From NCBI GenBank assembly GCA_919901855.1, contig CAKKQC010000022.1, positions 1 to 64,000 on the forward strand: a stretch of DNA of 64,000 bases, written 5' to 3'. How positions within the stretch are numbered: position 1 is the stretch's first letter; each line of letters opens with the position of its first letter. This DNA comes from a bacterium. GTDB taxonomy: Bacteria > Oederibacteriota > CAKKQC01. The position numbers and the translations under genes were made by a program. This document shows positions 28,144 to 36,494 of this stretch, in pieces. The notes beneath the pieces are model-generated. The model made no database searches. It was not told the origin of the DNA and saw only the letters and a list, made by a program, of their open reading frames with translations.

Positions 28144-28740
28144 GTGTTCTCGGGCATCGTCGAGGCGCTGGGGCGGGTCGAGCGGATCGACCGGACTGCC
28201 AAGGGCGCGACGATCACGATCGAGGCGGGCGCGTTCGGACGCCGGGTCCGGGCGTCCGAGAGCGTGTGTACGAGCGGCGTCTGTCTCACCGTGGTGAAGA
28301 AGCGAGGGGCACGGTTCACGGTCCAGCTCGTGCCCGAAACCCTCCGGGTCACCTCGCTCGGCGGCCTCCGGGCCGGGTCGCGCGTGGACCTCGAGGCCTC
28401 GCTGCGGCTGAACTCCCTCATCGGCGGACACCTCGTCGTCGGCCATGTGGACGGCGTCGGGATCGTGACCCAGTTCGACCGGGAGGGGACGGGGCGCAGG
28501 ATCCGGATCCGGCCGCCGCGGGAGCTCGCGAAGTACATCGCCCTGAAGGGATCGGTGGCCGTGAATGGCGTGAGCCTGACGGTGGCACGCGTCACCGGAG
28601 ACACCTTCGAGATCGCGCTCATCCCGTACACGCTCTCGCATACGACCCTGGGCGACGCCGCACCGGGAGCCCGAGTCAACATCGAGGTGGACCTCATCGC
28701 CCGTTACGTCGAGCGCCTGTTGGCGGCTCGGAGGCACTAG
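28144..28740 (+). CDS. ribE: Riboflavin synthase, alpha subunit
   Basis: A 198-residue enzyme that makes riboflavin from two lumazine molecules. It shows the two tandem lumazine-binding domains: MFSGIVEALGRV with SVCTSGVCLTVV in the first and GHVDGVGIV with SVAVNGVSLTVA in the second. GTG at 28144 is 4 bases after ribD. Its stop is directly followed by the GTG of the DUF327 gene. Confidence 0.95.
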   Translation: MFSGIVEALGRVERIDRTAKGATITIEAGAFGRRVRASESVCTSGVCLTVVKKRGARFTVQLVPETLRVTSLGGLRAGSRVDLEASLRLNSLIGGHLVVGHVDGVGIVTQFDREGTGRRIRIRPPRELAKYIALKGSVAVNGVSLTVARVTGDTFEIALIPYTLSHTTLGDAAPGARVNIEVDLIARYVERLLAARRH

Positions 28741-29214
28741 GTGCGGGTCGAGGGGACGCCGGGCCAGTTCTCGGACCTCCCCTCGAAGGAGCCAGTCGCG
28801 GGAAAGCGCAAACCGTCATCGTCGGGCAAGTCGGGGGCGGCCAAGCCCCCGTCGTTCGTCGAGGAGCTGCGGGCGGCCGTCGAGGCCGACGATGCGACGG
28901 AGACGGACTGGACCCGGCTCATCCAGGAGGTCGACACGACCGGCCGTGAGGTCCTCGCCCACCAGGACGAGGAGCACCTGACGGCGTACAAGAACGCCGT
29001 GCGCGCCTTCCTGACGGCCGCGGTCAAGCGCGCCTACCGCGTGCGCGTGGTCGAGGGTCACGGGCCCAACCCCAAGCTCTACATCATCGTGGACAGGATC
29101 GAGGGGAAGCTGGACGAGATGACGCGCACCGTGCTGTCGGCCCAGAAGAACCCGCTCGCCCTGCTGGCGCAGGTGGAGGAACTCCGGGGACTCCTTCTCG
29201 ACCTCAGAACGTAA
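28741..29214 (+). CDS. DUF327 (YaaR-like) protein
   Basis: A 157-residue soluble protein. After a Ser/Lys/Pro-rich, probably disordered first 35 residues, the rest matches the YaaR/DUF327 pattern: SFVEELRAAVE, LIQEVDTTGREVLAHQDEEHLTAYKNAVRAFL and KLYIIVDRIEGKLDEMT. The function of this family is not established. It starts with GTG directly after the ribE stop and lies inside the riboflavin run, which is unusual. Confidence 0.7.
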   Translation: MRVEGTPGQFSDLPSKEPVAGKRKPSSSGKSGAAKPPSFVEELRAAVEADDATETDWTRLIQEVDTTGREVLAHQDEEHLTAYKNAVRAFLTAAVKRAYRVRVVEGHGPNPKLYIIVDRIEGKLDEMTRTVLSAQKNPLALLAQVEELRGLLLDLRT

Positions 29215-29220
29215 TAGAAT
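29215..29220 (+). promoter_or_regulatory. -10-like hexamer upstream of ribBA
   Basis: TAGAAT at 29215-29220 lies 9 bases before the GTG at 29230, just after the DUF327 stop. It could start a short-leader transcript for ribBA-ribH-nusB. No FMN-riboswitch-like sequence is visible. Confidence 0.35.
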
Positions 29221-29229
29221 AGACCCATC

Positions 29230-30432
29230 GTGTTGAACAGCATCGAGGAAGCATTCGCCGAACTGCGCGCCGGGCGGCAGGTCATCGTCGTCGACGACGA
29301 GGACCGGGAGAACGAGGGCGACCTCGTCATGGCCGCCGAGAAGGCGACGCCGGCCGCCGTGAACTTCATGATGAAGGAGGGGCGGGGGCTCATCTGCGTG
29401 CCGCTGACGGCGGAGCGGGGCGAGACCCTCCGACTCGACCCGCAGGTGGCGGACAACACCTCCCGCCACGGCACCGCGTTTACGGTGTCTGTGGACGCGT
29501 CTTCCACCTCCACGGGCGTATCCGCCCATGACCGCTCCCTCACGATTCGCGCGCTGGCGGACCCCGCGGCGAAACCCGAAGACCTCCTCCGGCCCGGGCA
29601 CATCTTCCCGCTGTACGCGGACGAGGGTGGCGTGCTCCGGCGGGCGGGGCACACGGAAGCCACCGTGGACCTCGTGCGGCTGGCCGGGCTGACGCCCATG
29701 GGCGTCCTGTGCGAAATCGTGTCGGAGGACGGGACGATGGCGCGGCTCCCGGCGCTGTCCGATTTCGCGAAGCGGCACGGGCTCAAGATCGTGAGCATCG
29801 CGGATCTCATCCGGTACCGCCGGTCGCGAGAGAGACTCGTGGAACGGGTTGTGGACATCGACTTCCCGACGCGGGTGGGCGAGTTCCGGCTCCACCTGTA
29901 CCGCAACATCCTGGACAACGTCCACCATCTGGCGGTTGTCAAGGGCACGCTGTCTCCCGAGGTGCCGGCACTCGTGCGCATGCACTCCGAGTGCCTGACC
30001 GGGGACATCTTCCACTCCCTCCGCTGTGACTGCGGCCAGCAGCTCGAGGGTGCCCTCGAGGCGATCGAGGCGTCCGGGTGCGGCGTCCTCTGCTACATGC
30101 GCCACCACGAGGGGCGGGGCATCGGACTGCCGAACAAGCTCAAGGCGTACAAGCTCCAGGAGCAGGGGTTCGACACCGTGGAAGCCAACCGGGAGCTCGG
30201 GTTCGCCGCGGACCTCCGGGATTACGGGGACGGCGCGCAGATGCTCCTCGATCTCGGGGTCAGGCGCATCCGCCAGCTCACGAACAACCCCAAGAAGATC
30301 GTGGGGCTCGAGGGCTACGGGATCGAGATCGTCGAGCGCGTGCCCATCGAGTTCAAGTCCAACCCCGTCAACGAGCGCTACCTGAAGTCGAAGCGCGACA
30401 AGATGGGCCACCTGTTCCAGCACCTGCCATGA
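29230..30432 (+). CDS. ribBA: Bifunctional DHBP synthase / GTP cyclohydrolase II
   Basis: A 400-residue fusion that supplies both precursors of riboflavin. The N-terminal 3,4-dihydroxy-2-butanone-4-phosphate synthase has [30 protein letters not shown] and [14 protein letters not shown]. The C-terminal cyclohydrolase II holds the zinc ligands in [19 protein letters not shown] and the [10 protein letters not shown] and NREL segments. GTG at 29230; the stop overlaps the ribH start (ATGA). Confidence 0.96.
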   Translation: MLNSIEEAFAELRAGRQVIVVDDEDRENEGDLVMAAEKATPAAVNFMMKEGRGLICVPLTAERGETLRLDPQVADNTSRHGTAFTVSVDASSTSTGVSAHDRSLTIRALADPAAKPEDLLRPGHIFPLYADEGGVLRRAGHTEATVDLVRLAGLTPMGVLCEIVSEDGTMARLPALSDFAKRHGLKIVSIADLIRYRRSRERLVERVVDIDFPTRVGEFRLHLYRNILDNVHHLAVVKGTLSPEVPALVRMHSECLTGDIFHSLRCDCGQQLEGALEAIEASGCGVLCYMRHHEGRGIGLPNKLKAYKLQEQGFDTVEANRELGFAADLRDYGDGAQMLLDLGVRRIRQLTNNPKKIVGLEGYGIEIVERVPIEFKSNPVNERYLKSKRDKMGHLFQHLP

Positions 30433-30899
30433 CGGTCTACCGGGGCGCTCGGCGCGATCCCGCGGGGCGGTACCTCGTCGTCGTGGCCGAGTTCAATCAC
30501 TGGATCACGGATCGGCTCCTCCGGGGGGCGCTGCGCGCGTTTGCGGCGGCGGGGGTCCGGGCATCCCGCGTCGACGTGGCCTGGGTGCCGGGGTCGTTCG
30601 AACTGCCCGCCGCGGCCAAAGCCGGCGTGGCCACGGGCCGCTACCGGGGCGTTGTAGCCCTCGGCGCCGTCATCCGGGGGGAGACGACGCACGACGAGCA
30701 CGTGGCGGCCGGATGCGTGCAGGGGCTCCAGGCCGTGGCAGCGTCGACGAGCATTCCGATTACCTTCGGCGTCATCACGGCGAACACGTTCGACCAGGCC
30801 GCAGCCCGGGCCCGGCTGGACGGCGGGAGAAACATGGGTGCGGGCGCGGCCCGCGCTGCCGTCGAGATGGCGACCCTGCTCGACCGGCTCAGCCGGTGA
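30429..30899 (+). CDS. ribH: 6,7-dimethyl-8-ribityllumazine synthase
   Basis: A 156-residue lumazine synthase, the penultimate riboflavin enzyme, usually an icosahedral or pentameric assembly. Family motifs are [39 protein letters not shown] (with the catalytic His) and [19 protein letters not shown] 30429 overlaps ribBA and the stop overlaps nusB (GTGA). Confidence 0.95.
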   Translation: MTVYRGARRDPAGRYLVVVAEFNHWITDRLLRGALRAFAAAGVRASRVDVAWVPGSFELPAAAKAGVATGRYRGVVALGAVIRGETTHDEHVAAGCVQGLQAVAASTSIPITFGVITANTFDQAAARARLDGGRNMGAGAARAAVEMATLLDRLSR

Positions 30900-31342
30900 C
30901 CGACACCGCTCCCGCCGGCGGCCGGCGCCGGGGCCGGGAACTCGCAATGAAGCTCCTGTACCAGGTGCGCGTGGGCGGATGCACCCTGGACGAGGCCTGT
31001 GCCTCGTTCGAGGAGTTCAAGGAGTCGCCGGACCGCGTGAAGGCCTTCGGCCTTGAGCTGGCCAAGGGCGTGGTCGACCGCAAGTCGGACGTGGAAGACG
31101 CCCTCCGGCAGTCGCTGACGGGCTGGGACCTCGACCGGCTGGCGGCGATCGACGGCCAGCTCCTGCGCGTGGCGACCTACGAGCTCCTCTTCTGCGACGA
31201 CATCCCGGCCCGGGTCACGATCGACGAGGCCATCGAGATCTCACGCGAGTACTCGACAGGGGAGTCGACGAAGTTCGTGAACGGGGTGCTGGACGCGGTG
31301 GCCTCGAAGCACGCCGCCCGGAAGCTGGAGAAGGGGACGTAG
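30896..31342 (+). CDS. nusB: Transcription antitermination factor NusB
   Basis: A 148-residue all-helical RNA-binding protein that binds boxA with NusE/S10 during rRNA transcription. Typical segments are RRRGRELAMKLLYQV, LDRLAAIDGQLLRVATYELLF and VTIDEAIEISREYSTGESTKFVNGVLD. The ribH-nusB order is common in bacteria. The stop codon and the last residues (KGT) are encoded inside the left arm of the 89-bp palindromic element, so this element fixes the end of the protein. Confidence 0.95.
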   Translation: MTDTAPAGGRRRGRELAMKLLYQVRVGGCTLDEACASFEEFKESPDRVKAFGLELAKGVVDRKSDVEDALRQSLTGWDLDRLAAIDGQLLRVATYELLFCDDIPARVTIDEAIEISREYSTGESTKFVNGVLDAVASKHAARKLEKGT

Positions 31343-31415
31343 TTGAGAAGTTGACAAACTCCCCCGCTCTCGCGGCGCGGGGAGCGAGTTTGTCAACTTC
31401 TCAACTACGTCCCTC
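31327..31415 (+). repeat. 89-bp palindromic element, copy 1
   Basis: Identical to 35543-35631. Bases 31334-31413 form an inverted repeat with perfect arms of at least 28 bases around a GC-rich loop in which CCCCGC and GCGGGG can also pair. The left arm supplies the nusB stop codon. There is no T-run after it, so it is not a standard intrinsic terminator, although an RNA hairpin of this length would hinder read-through and shield 3' ends. Confidence 0.9.
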
Positions 31416-31465
31416 TCGCTGTCGCCCTTGTGTGGTTCGAGCCGGGGTGCGATCATAGGCGCGTC

Positions 31466-34252
31466 ATGCCGGGGGCGCAGTCCGACCGCTCGATCATCCA
31501 TCCTGCTCGCATTTCCATGCTCCTGACGGTTCTCGCACTCTTCCTCCCGGGTATTGGCGCGGGGGACGGCTGGGACCCGTGGGATGACGTGGCCACGGGG
31601 GCGCTGCCGCTGACTCCGGCAGTCTCGGAAATGTTCCATGGCCCGCACTCGCTCGGTCCCACGGACCTGTACGACTGGTTCGTGGTCGGCATGGTGGCGG
31701 GCAGTGTCTATCACTTCGACACGTGCGGCGGGACCGGCGACACCGTTATCCAGATCTACAACACGCCCAGTTCGACGCAGTTCCAGGTGGCCTATGACGA
31801 CGACAGCAGTGCCGGGGAGTGCGGCGTGAGTTACAGCTTGGCATCGTATCTGGACTATACGGCTCCGGCAACCGGAAGCTACTACGTGAGGATCCGGCGA
31901 TACGGAGAGACGTCGGCATATGAGACCTGGTCGGGGACGCTCCATTACTGGATCAACGGTCCGCCCTACACGCCGGATTCGCCCACGGGGCCGTCCACGG
32001 GGTCGACATGCGTCGAGTACACCTTTACGGCCACCGGCACGGACCCGTCAGGAGACCGGATCACCTACTACTGGGACTACAACGGAGACGGATTCACCGA
32101 TTCGGTATCGTCCGAGTTGGTGTCCGGGACGCCCCAGTGCCTGGCGCGCACGTTCACGACGCCGGGCGTCTACAACATCTCCGTCAAGGCCGTGGACTCG
32201 CACGGATCGCAGTCCGGCTGGTCCTCCCCCCACGCGATCACGGTCGCGGAGTATCCCCAGGCCGACGCGGGGGCGGACGGAGACGCCGGTAACTGGTACT
32301 CGGACGCCCGGCAGGTCCCGCCGGGGTCCTTCGCCGGATTCGCCAACTGGTCCTGCGACTACTACGACTACTACACCTTCTACGGCGCGTCGGGAGACCA
32401 GATCTCGTTCACGCTCACGCCGCCCCCGGGCGGACGGTTCTACATCTACCTCTACGACCCCTCGCTTAGCCTGCGGGCGTCGAGCGTCAATGCCGGCGTG
32501 GGGGCGGCGCAGGCCCTGTCGTACACCGCCAGCGTGGCGGGGTTCTGGACCGTGAGGGTTTGGGCGAACGACGGTGGCGGGACGTACTCATGCGCGTTGT
32601 CGGGGGTCCCGGACCTCGCCAACCTGTCCACGACGCTGACGATGTCCCAGGCCAGCGTATCGCTTGGGCAATGGTTCGAGACCGTGGTGCACATTACGAA
32701 CACGGGAGGGACCGCGGCCAACACCGTGATCCCGAGCCTGTCGCCGGTCGGCGGGGCCCCGCTCGTGACGGCCATGGGCGGTCCGCTCCCCGTGCCGCCG
32801 GTCAGCATTGGTTCCCTGGCGTCGCAGTCATTCACCTGGACCTGGAGCGCGAGCGGCTCGGGGGCGGTCACGTTCTCCGCCACGGTCAGCGGTGTCGACT
32901 CGGCCACGCTGACCGCGCTGACCGCCAGGGTCTCGACGTCGGGCCGCCTTCAGGTGCCGGCCAGCCTGTCCGGGCTCGCGTCGGTCGCGCCGCTGTCGGC
33001 CAAGCAGGGGGACACGATCACGCTCATCCTGTCCGCCGCCAATTCCGGGGAAGCCATCGCGATCGGCGTCAGTCCGGTGGCGGCCGTCCTCCCGGCTGGT
33101 CCATTGACCGCCGTGTCCGGCCCCCTGCCCGCGGGACCGGTGGGCGTGTCCGGCGGCTCCGCGGGGGTGTTCACCTGGACCTACGAAGCGGTGCTGCCCG
33201 GGATCGTTACCTTCACGGCGAGCGCGGCCGGCTCGGACGGTAACTCAGGCGCGCCGCTGATGGCGGCCGGGGGGGCGGGCCCCGTGACGATCCAGCCGGC
33301 GGCCGTCCTGAAGGCGTCCGTGGCGCCGCCGGCGCTCTCGTGCCGGGTAGGCGAGTTCTTCGGGTTCGCCCTCACGGTATCGAACACGGGACTCGCCGAC
33401 GCGGCGGGGGTCGGGCCCTCGCTCCTGCTCGAGAACTCCTCGCTGGCCACGGTGACCTCGGGTCCGACGCCGGCCGGGCCCATGGCGTTGGCGGCCGGGG
33501 CCGTCACGTCGTTCGGCTGGCAGTTGCAGGCGCGCCTGGCGGGCGCGCTGGTCCTCAGCGCTTCCGCGTCCGGGACGGACGTCATGAACCTGGTGCCCGT
33601 CGGCCGCATCGTCCCGATGACGGTCGCGATCCTGCCGCTGCTCACCGGGAGCGCCTCCGCCGTGCCCGCGGCGGTGAAGATGGGAGGGGCCGTCCGGCTG
33701 GTACTGGCCGTGAGCAACGGGGGGGCGATCGCGGCCACGCTGACCGCGGCGTCCGTCGGCCTCAGCGACGCTCATCTGGCCGTGCCCGCGGGCCCGGTCC
33801 CGGCCTTCCCGATCGTGCTCGCGCCGGGCGAGACCAGGAGCCTGGCCTGGGACTGGACGGTCCGCGGCTCGGGCGGCCTGACGCTGACGCCGGTGGTGGC
33901 CGGGACGGCTAACGGCGTCCCCGTGTCGGCGGGGGGGTCGGTCCAGGTGGCCATCGAGTCGCGGTTCACCGAGGACGTCGTGGCGTTTCCCAATCCCGTG
34001 CGGGGCGACCTCCTGCGGATGGCGCTCCGGCTCGACCCGGCGGCGACGCGGATCACGGTCGAGGTCGCGAACGCCGCGCGCGACCGGGTTTGGCGGGGGG
34101 AATGGGCTCGCGCCGAGGCGCCGTACGGGGACCTCGAAATCAGGGGCGTGGCGCGCTGGGCCCCGGGCCTGTACTTCCTGATGGCGAGGACGAGGACGGA
34201 CGCGGGGATCGAGCGGGCCTACCCGCCGGTCAAGATCGACGTGCGGCGATGA
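31466..34252 (+). CDS. Secreted multidomain protein with PKD/CARDB-like repeats and sorting-like C-terminus
   Basis: About 928 residues, exported by a signal peptide around MLLTVLALFLPGIGAG (starts at 31466 or 31517 are both possible). In order: a prepeptidase-C-like beta domain (DLYDWFVVGMVAGSVYHFDT), a PKD domain (YYWDYNGDGF), a second prepeptidase-C-like domain (CDYYDYYTFYGASGDQISF), then four CARDB/DUF11-like repeats of about 110 residues, and a last 90 residues beginning VVAFPNPVRGD that resemble type IX/FlgD-like C-terminal sorting domains. It is coupled (ATGA) to a PorV-like gene. The ligand is unknown; the domain set suits an adhesin or surface-layer component. Confidence 0.75.
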   Translation: MPGAQSDRSIIHPARISMLLTVLALFLPGIGAGDGWDPWDDVATGALPLTPAVSEMFHGPHSLGPTDLYDWFVVGMVAGSVYHFDTCGGTGDTVIQIYNTPSSTQFQVAYDDDSSAGECGVSYSLASYLDYTAPATGSYYVRIRRYGETSAYETWSGTLHYWINGPPYTPDSPTGPSTGSTCVEYTFTATGTDPSGDRITYYWDYNGDGFTDSVSSELVSGTPQCLARTFTTPGVYNISVKAVDSHGSQSGWSSPHAITVAEYPQADAGADGDAGNWYSDARQVPPGSFAGFANWSCDYYDYYTFYGASGDQISFTLTPPPGGRFYIYLYDPSLSLRASSVNAGVGAAQALSYTASVAGFWTVRVWANDGGGTYSCALSGVPDLANLSTTLTMSQASVSLGQWFETVVHITNTGGTAANTVIPSLSPVGGAPLVTAMGGPLPVPPVSIGSLASQSFTWTWSASGSGAVTFSATVSGVDSATLTALTARVSTSGRLQVPASLSGLASVAPLSAKQGDTITLILSAANSGEAIAIGVSPVAAVLPAGPLTAVSGPLPAGPVGVSGGSAGVFTWTYEAVLPGIVTFTASAAGSDGNSGAPLMAAGGAGPVTIQPAAVLKASVAPPALSCRVGEFFGFALTVSNTGLADAAGVGPSLLLENSSLATVTSGPTPAGPMALAAGAVTSFGWQLQARLAGALVLSASASGTDVMNLVPVGRIVPMTVAILPLLTGSASAVPAAVKMGGAVRLVLAVSNGGAIAATLTAASVGLSDAHLAVPAGPVPAFPIVLAPGETRSLAWDWTVRGSGGLTLTPVVAGTANGVPVSAGGSVQVAIESRFTEDVVAFPNPVRGDLLRMALRLDPAATRITVEVANAARDRVWRGEWARAEAPYGDLEIRGVARWAPGLYFLMARTRTDAGIERAYPPVKIDVRR

Positions 34253-35535
34253 CGCCGGGGCTACGAATCGCCTTCGCGTTTGCGCTCGTGCGGGGGATCG
34301 CGGGGGCCGCCACCGCCCAGGTGGAGCCGGCGGCGGAGGTGCGCGCGTCCTTCCTCTCGGTGGGGATCGGGGCCCGGCCGGCGGCTCTGGGCGGGGCGTT
34401 CACCTCGGTGGCTGATGACGCCTCCGCGCTGTCCTGGAACCCGGCGGGGCTGGCCCTGCTCCGGCGTCCCGCCGCCGTGGCGACCTACGACCTGATGGGG
34501 CTGGACACGTCACTGTCCTGCGTCGCGGGCGCGTTGCCGGTCGCCGGCGGAACCCTCGGGGCGGGGGTTATCGCCTTCACGTACGGGACCCTCGTGGTCC
34601 GGAACGAACTCGGGGACAAGGTGGGGACGGAGTCTCCCGTGGACCTGTGCGCGTTGGCGGGATACGGTCTGCCGTGGCCGCGGTGGTTCCCGGTGCCGGG
34701 ATACGGGGGCGCGTCCGTGGAGGTGGTGCGGGAGGCCTCGGGGATTGTGGTCCCCGGCGTGAGCCTGGGGGGCATGGTCCAGCTCGCTCCCGCGCTCAGG
34801 GGCGGCTGGGCGTTGATGCACCTCGGTCCGCGGTCCGGGGGCTTCTCCCTGCCGGGGTTCGCGAGCGCCGGGATCGGGTGGATGCCGTGGCGCGAGGTGC
34901 AGGTGGCCCTCGACGGCGGCTGGATGATCGCACCGGGATCGCCGTGGGTCGCCGCCGGCGCGGAGTACAGTCCGCATCCCGCGTTGACCGTGCGGGCCGG
35001 CTACCGGTGGAGGCCGACCCAGGCGTCGGTGGGGGGCTCGCCCGGGTTCGCGGCGGGTCTGGGCGTCCGCCCGGGCGCGGTCGTGCACCGACCGGTCTGG
35101 AGCGTTGATTACGCCTTCCAGCCGTTCTCGGGTGTCGCGGCCAGCCACCGCGTCGCGGTCTCGTACGGGTTCGCCGAGGGCTGGAAGGCGCCCGCGATGG
35201 CGGTCACGGCATCGCGCATCCGGGAGGCGGTGGCGGCATTCATCGGGGAGAAGAGCGGCCCTGACGGGCTGTTCCCGGTTCGGGATGAACGGTCCCGGAA
35301 GGACTGGCGCCTGAGTCTGAACTTCCTCCGGGAGTCCGTGGTCCGATACGGGAATATCTACCGCGTCTGTTCCGATTTCGCTGGCAAGGAGGGAGACCGC
35401 ATCGTGGACTTCGACATCGACTTCTGGGTCCGCGCCGATGCCGAGGGCTATCTCGATGTCTCGCAGGTCAAGATCCACTCGATGGACAACGTTCAGCGGC
35501 TGAAGTACAAGGGGGACGGCACGGAGGTGCCCTGA
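34249..35535 (+). CDS. PorV/PorQ-like outer-membrane protein (UPF0164 type), module 1
   Basis: A 428-residue exported protein with a signal peptide (IAFAFALVRGIAGAATAQ). The mature N-terminus SFLSVGIGARPAALGGAFTSVADDASALSWNPAGLALL is the hallmark of the PorV/UPF0164 family of beta-barrels, which in type IX secretion shuttle C-terminal-domain proteins at the outer membrane. The barrel-like part extends to about residue 320; an extra domain of about 105 residues (REAVAAFIGEKSGPDGLFP to the end) is not typical. It overlaps the secreted protein by 4 bases, so the two are produced together. Confidence 0.78.
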   Translation: MTPGLRIAFAFALVRGIAGAATAQVEPAAEVRASFLSVGIGARPAALGGAFTSVADDASALSWNPAGLALLRRPAAVATYDLMGLDTSLSCVAGALPVAGGTLGAGVIAFTYGTLVVRNELGDKVGTESPVDLCALAGYGLPWPRWFPVPGYGGASVEVVREASGIVVPGVSLGGMVQLAPALRGGWALMHLGPRSGGFSLPGFASAGIGWMPWREVQVALDGGWMIAPGSPWVAAGAEYSPHPALTVRAGYRWRPTQASVGGSPGFAAGLGVRPGAVVHRPVWSVDYAFQPFSGVAASHRVAVSYGFAEGWKAPAMAVTASRIREAVAAFIGEKSGPDGLFPVRDERSRKDWRLSLNFLRESVVRYGNIYRVCSDFAGKEGDRIVDFDIDFWVRADAEGYLDVSQVKIHSMDNVQRLKYKGDGTEVP

Positions 35536-35542
35536 GTCCCGT

Positions 35543-35631
35543 GGAGAAGGGGACGTAGTTGAGAAGTTGACAAACTCCCCCGCTCTCGCGGCGCGGGGAG
35601 CGAGTTTGTCAACTTCTCAACTACGTCCCTC
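35543..35631 (+). repeat. 89-bp palindromic element, copy 2
   Basis: Identical to 31327-31415; perfect arms span 35550-35629. Its right arm, read on the minus strand, supplies the stop codon and last residues (GGT) of the FAH-family gene. It lies 7 bases after the PorV-like gene, between convergent genes. The two copies are in the same orientation and bracket exactly the two-gene surface module. Confidence 0.9.
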
Positions 35632-36481
35632 CCTCGACGGGGTTTTCCAGCACCCCGATTCGCTCGATCTCGAGGCGCATGTGCTGGCCGGGCTTGAGGA
35701 AGACCGGGGGATTCTGAAAGACTCCCACGCCGTTCGGGGTGCCCGTGGCGACGAGGTCCCCGGGCAGGAGCGTGATGCCCCGGCAGATGAACGCGAGGAG
35801 TTCGGCCACGGGGAAGATCATCTCCCGGGTGTTCGAGTCCTGCCAGACGAGTCCGTTGACCGCGCTCGACAGGCTCAGGCTCTGGGGGTCCGGGATCTCA
35901 TCCCGGGTCACGATCACGGGCCCGATGGGGCAGAAGGTGTCGAGCGACTTGCCCCGGACCCACTGCTTGTCCCCGAACTGGAGGTCCCGGGCCGAGACAT
36001 CGTTGAGCACCGTGTACCCCAGCACGAAGTCGAGGGCCTGGTTCGCCGGCACGCCCTTCATTCGCCGTCCGATCACGACTCCCAGCTCGACCTCGAGGTC
36101 GGCCTGCGCCGTGAGCCCCGCCGGCCACCGGACCGGCTCCCCAGGACCGATGACGCAGGTCGGGGCCTTCGAGAACAGGATCGGGGAGTTGGGCACCTCC
36201 ACCTTCTGCTCCCGGATGTGGTCCATGTAGTTCTGTCCGACGCAGATAATCTTCGAGGGCGCGGGCACGGGGGCGAGGGGCTTCGCCCTGAAGGCGGGAA
36301 TGGCGGGGGCGCCCGGCGCGGCGGCGCGGGCCTCGTCCAGGGCGGCGTCGCCGCCGTCGAGGAGCCCCCCCAGATCGGGGGCGAACAGGACGGGATCGAC
36401 CGCGGTCAGGTCGAGGACGCGATCCCGGTCGAGCACCCCGAGGCGGGCGCCGTCACCAGCCTCGAACCGGAGGAGCTTCAT
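35621..36481 (-). CDS. Fumarylacetoacetate hydrolase family protein
   Basis: A 286-residue member of the FAH superfamily, which cleaves or decarboxylates acylpyruvate-type compounds with a divalent metal. The C-terminal catalytic domain is complete: IICVGQNYMDHIREQ, the acidic metal ligands in ADLEVELGVVIG, GYTVLNDVSARDLQ, FCPIGPVIV and GDLVATGTPNGVG. The substrate is not predictable. Its C-terminus lies in the palindromic element. The HD-GYP gene ends 13 bases before its ATG in the same direction, so they may be cotranscribed. Confidence 0.9.
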   Translation of the reverse strand: MKLLRFEAGDGARLGVLDRDRVLDLTAVDPVLFAPDLGGLLDGGDAALDEARAAAPGAPAIPAFRAKPLAPVPAPSKIICVGQNYMDHIREQKVEVPNSPILFSKAPTCVIGPGEPVRWPAGLTAQADLEVELGVVIGRRMKGVPANQALDFVLGYTVLNDVSARDLQFGDKQWVRGKSLDTFCPIGPVIVTRDEIPDPQSLSLSSAVNGLVWQDSNTREMIFPVAELLAFICRGITLLPGDLVATGTPNGVGVFQNPPVFLKPGQHMRLEIERIGVLENPVEGGT

Positions 36482-36494
36482 TCGCGTGCGGTGA

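Noticed and set aside
28750-29230. FMN riboswitch before ribBA
   Set aside because: The region is fully coding for the DUF327 protein, and the conserved RFN segments are not present; the same is true before ribD and ribE.
31334-31413. Palindromes as ordinary Rho-independent terminators
   Set aside because: Arms of about 28 bases are much longer than usual and no T-run follows, although an effect on transcription cannot be excluded.
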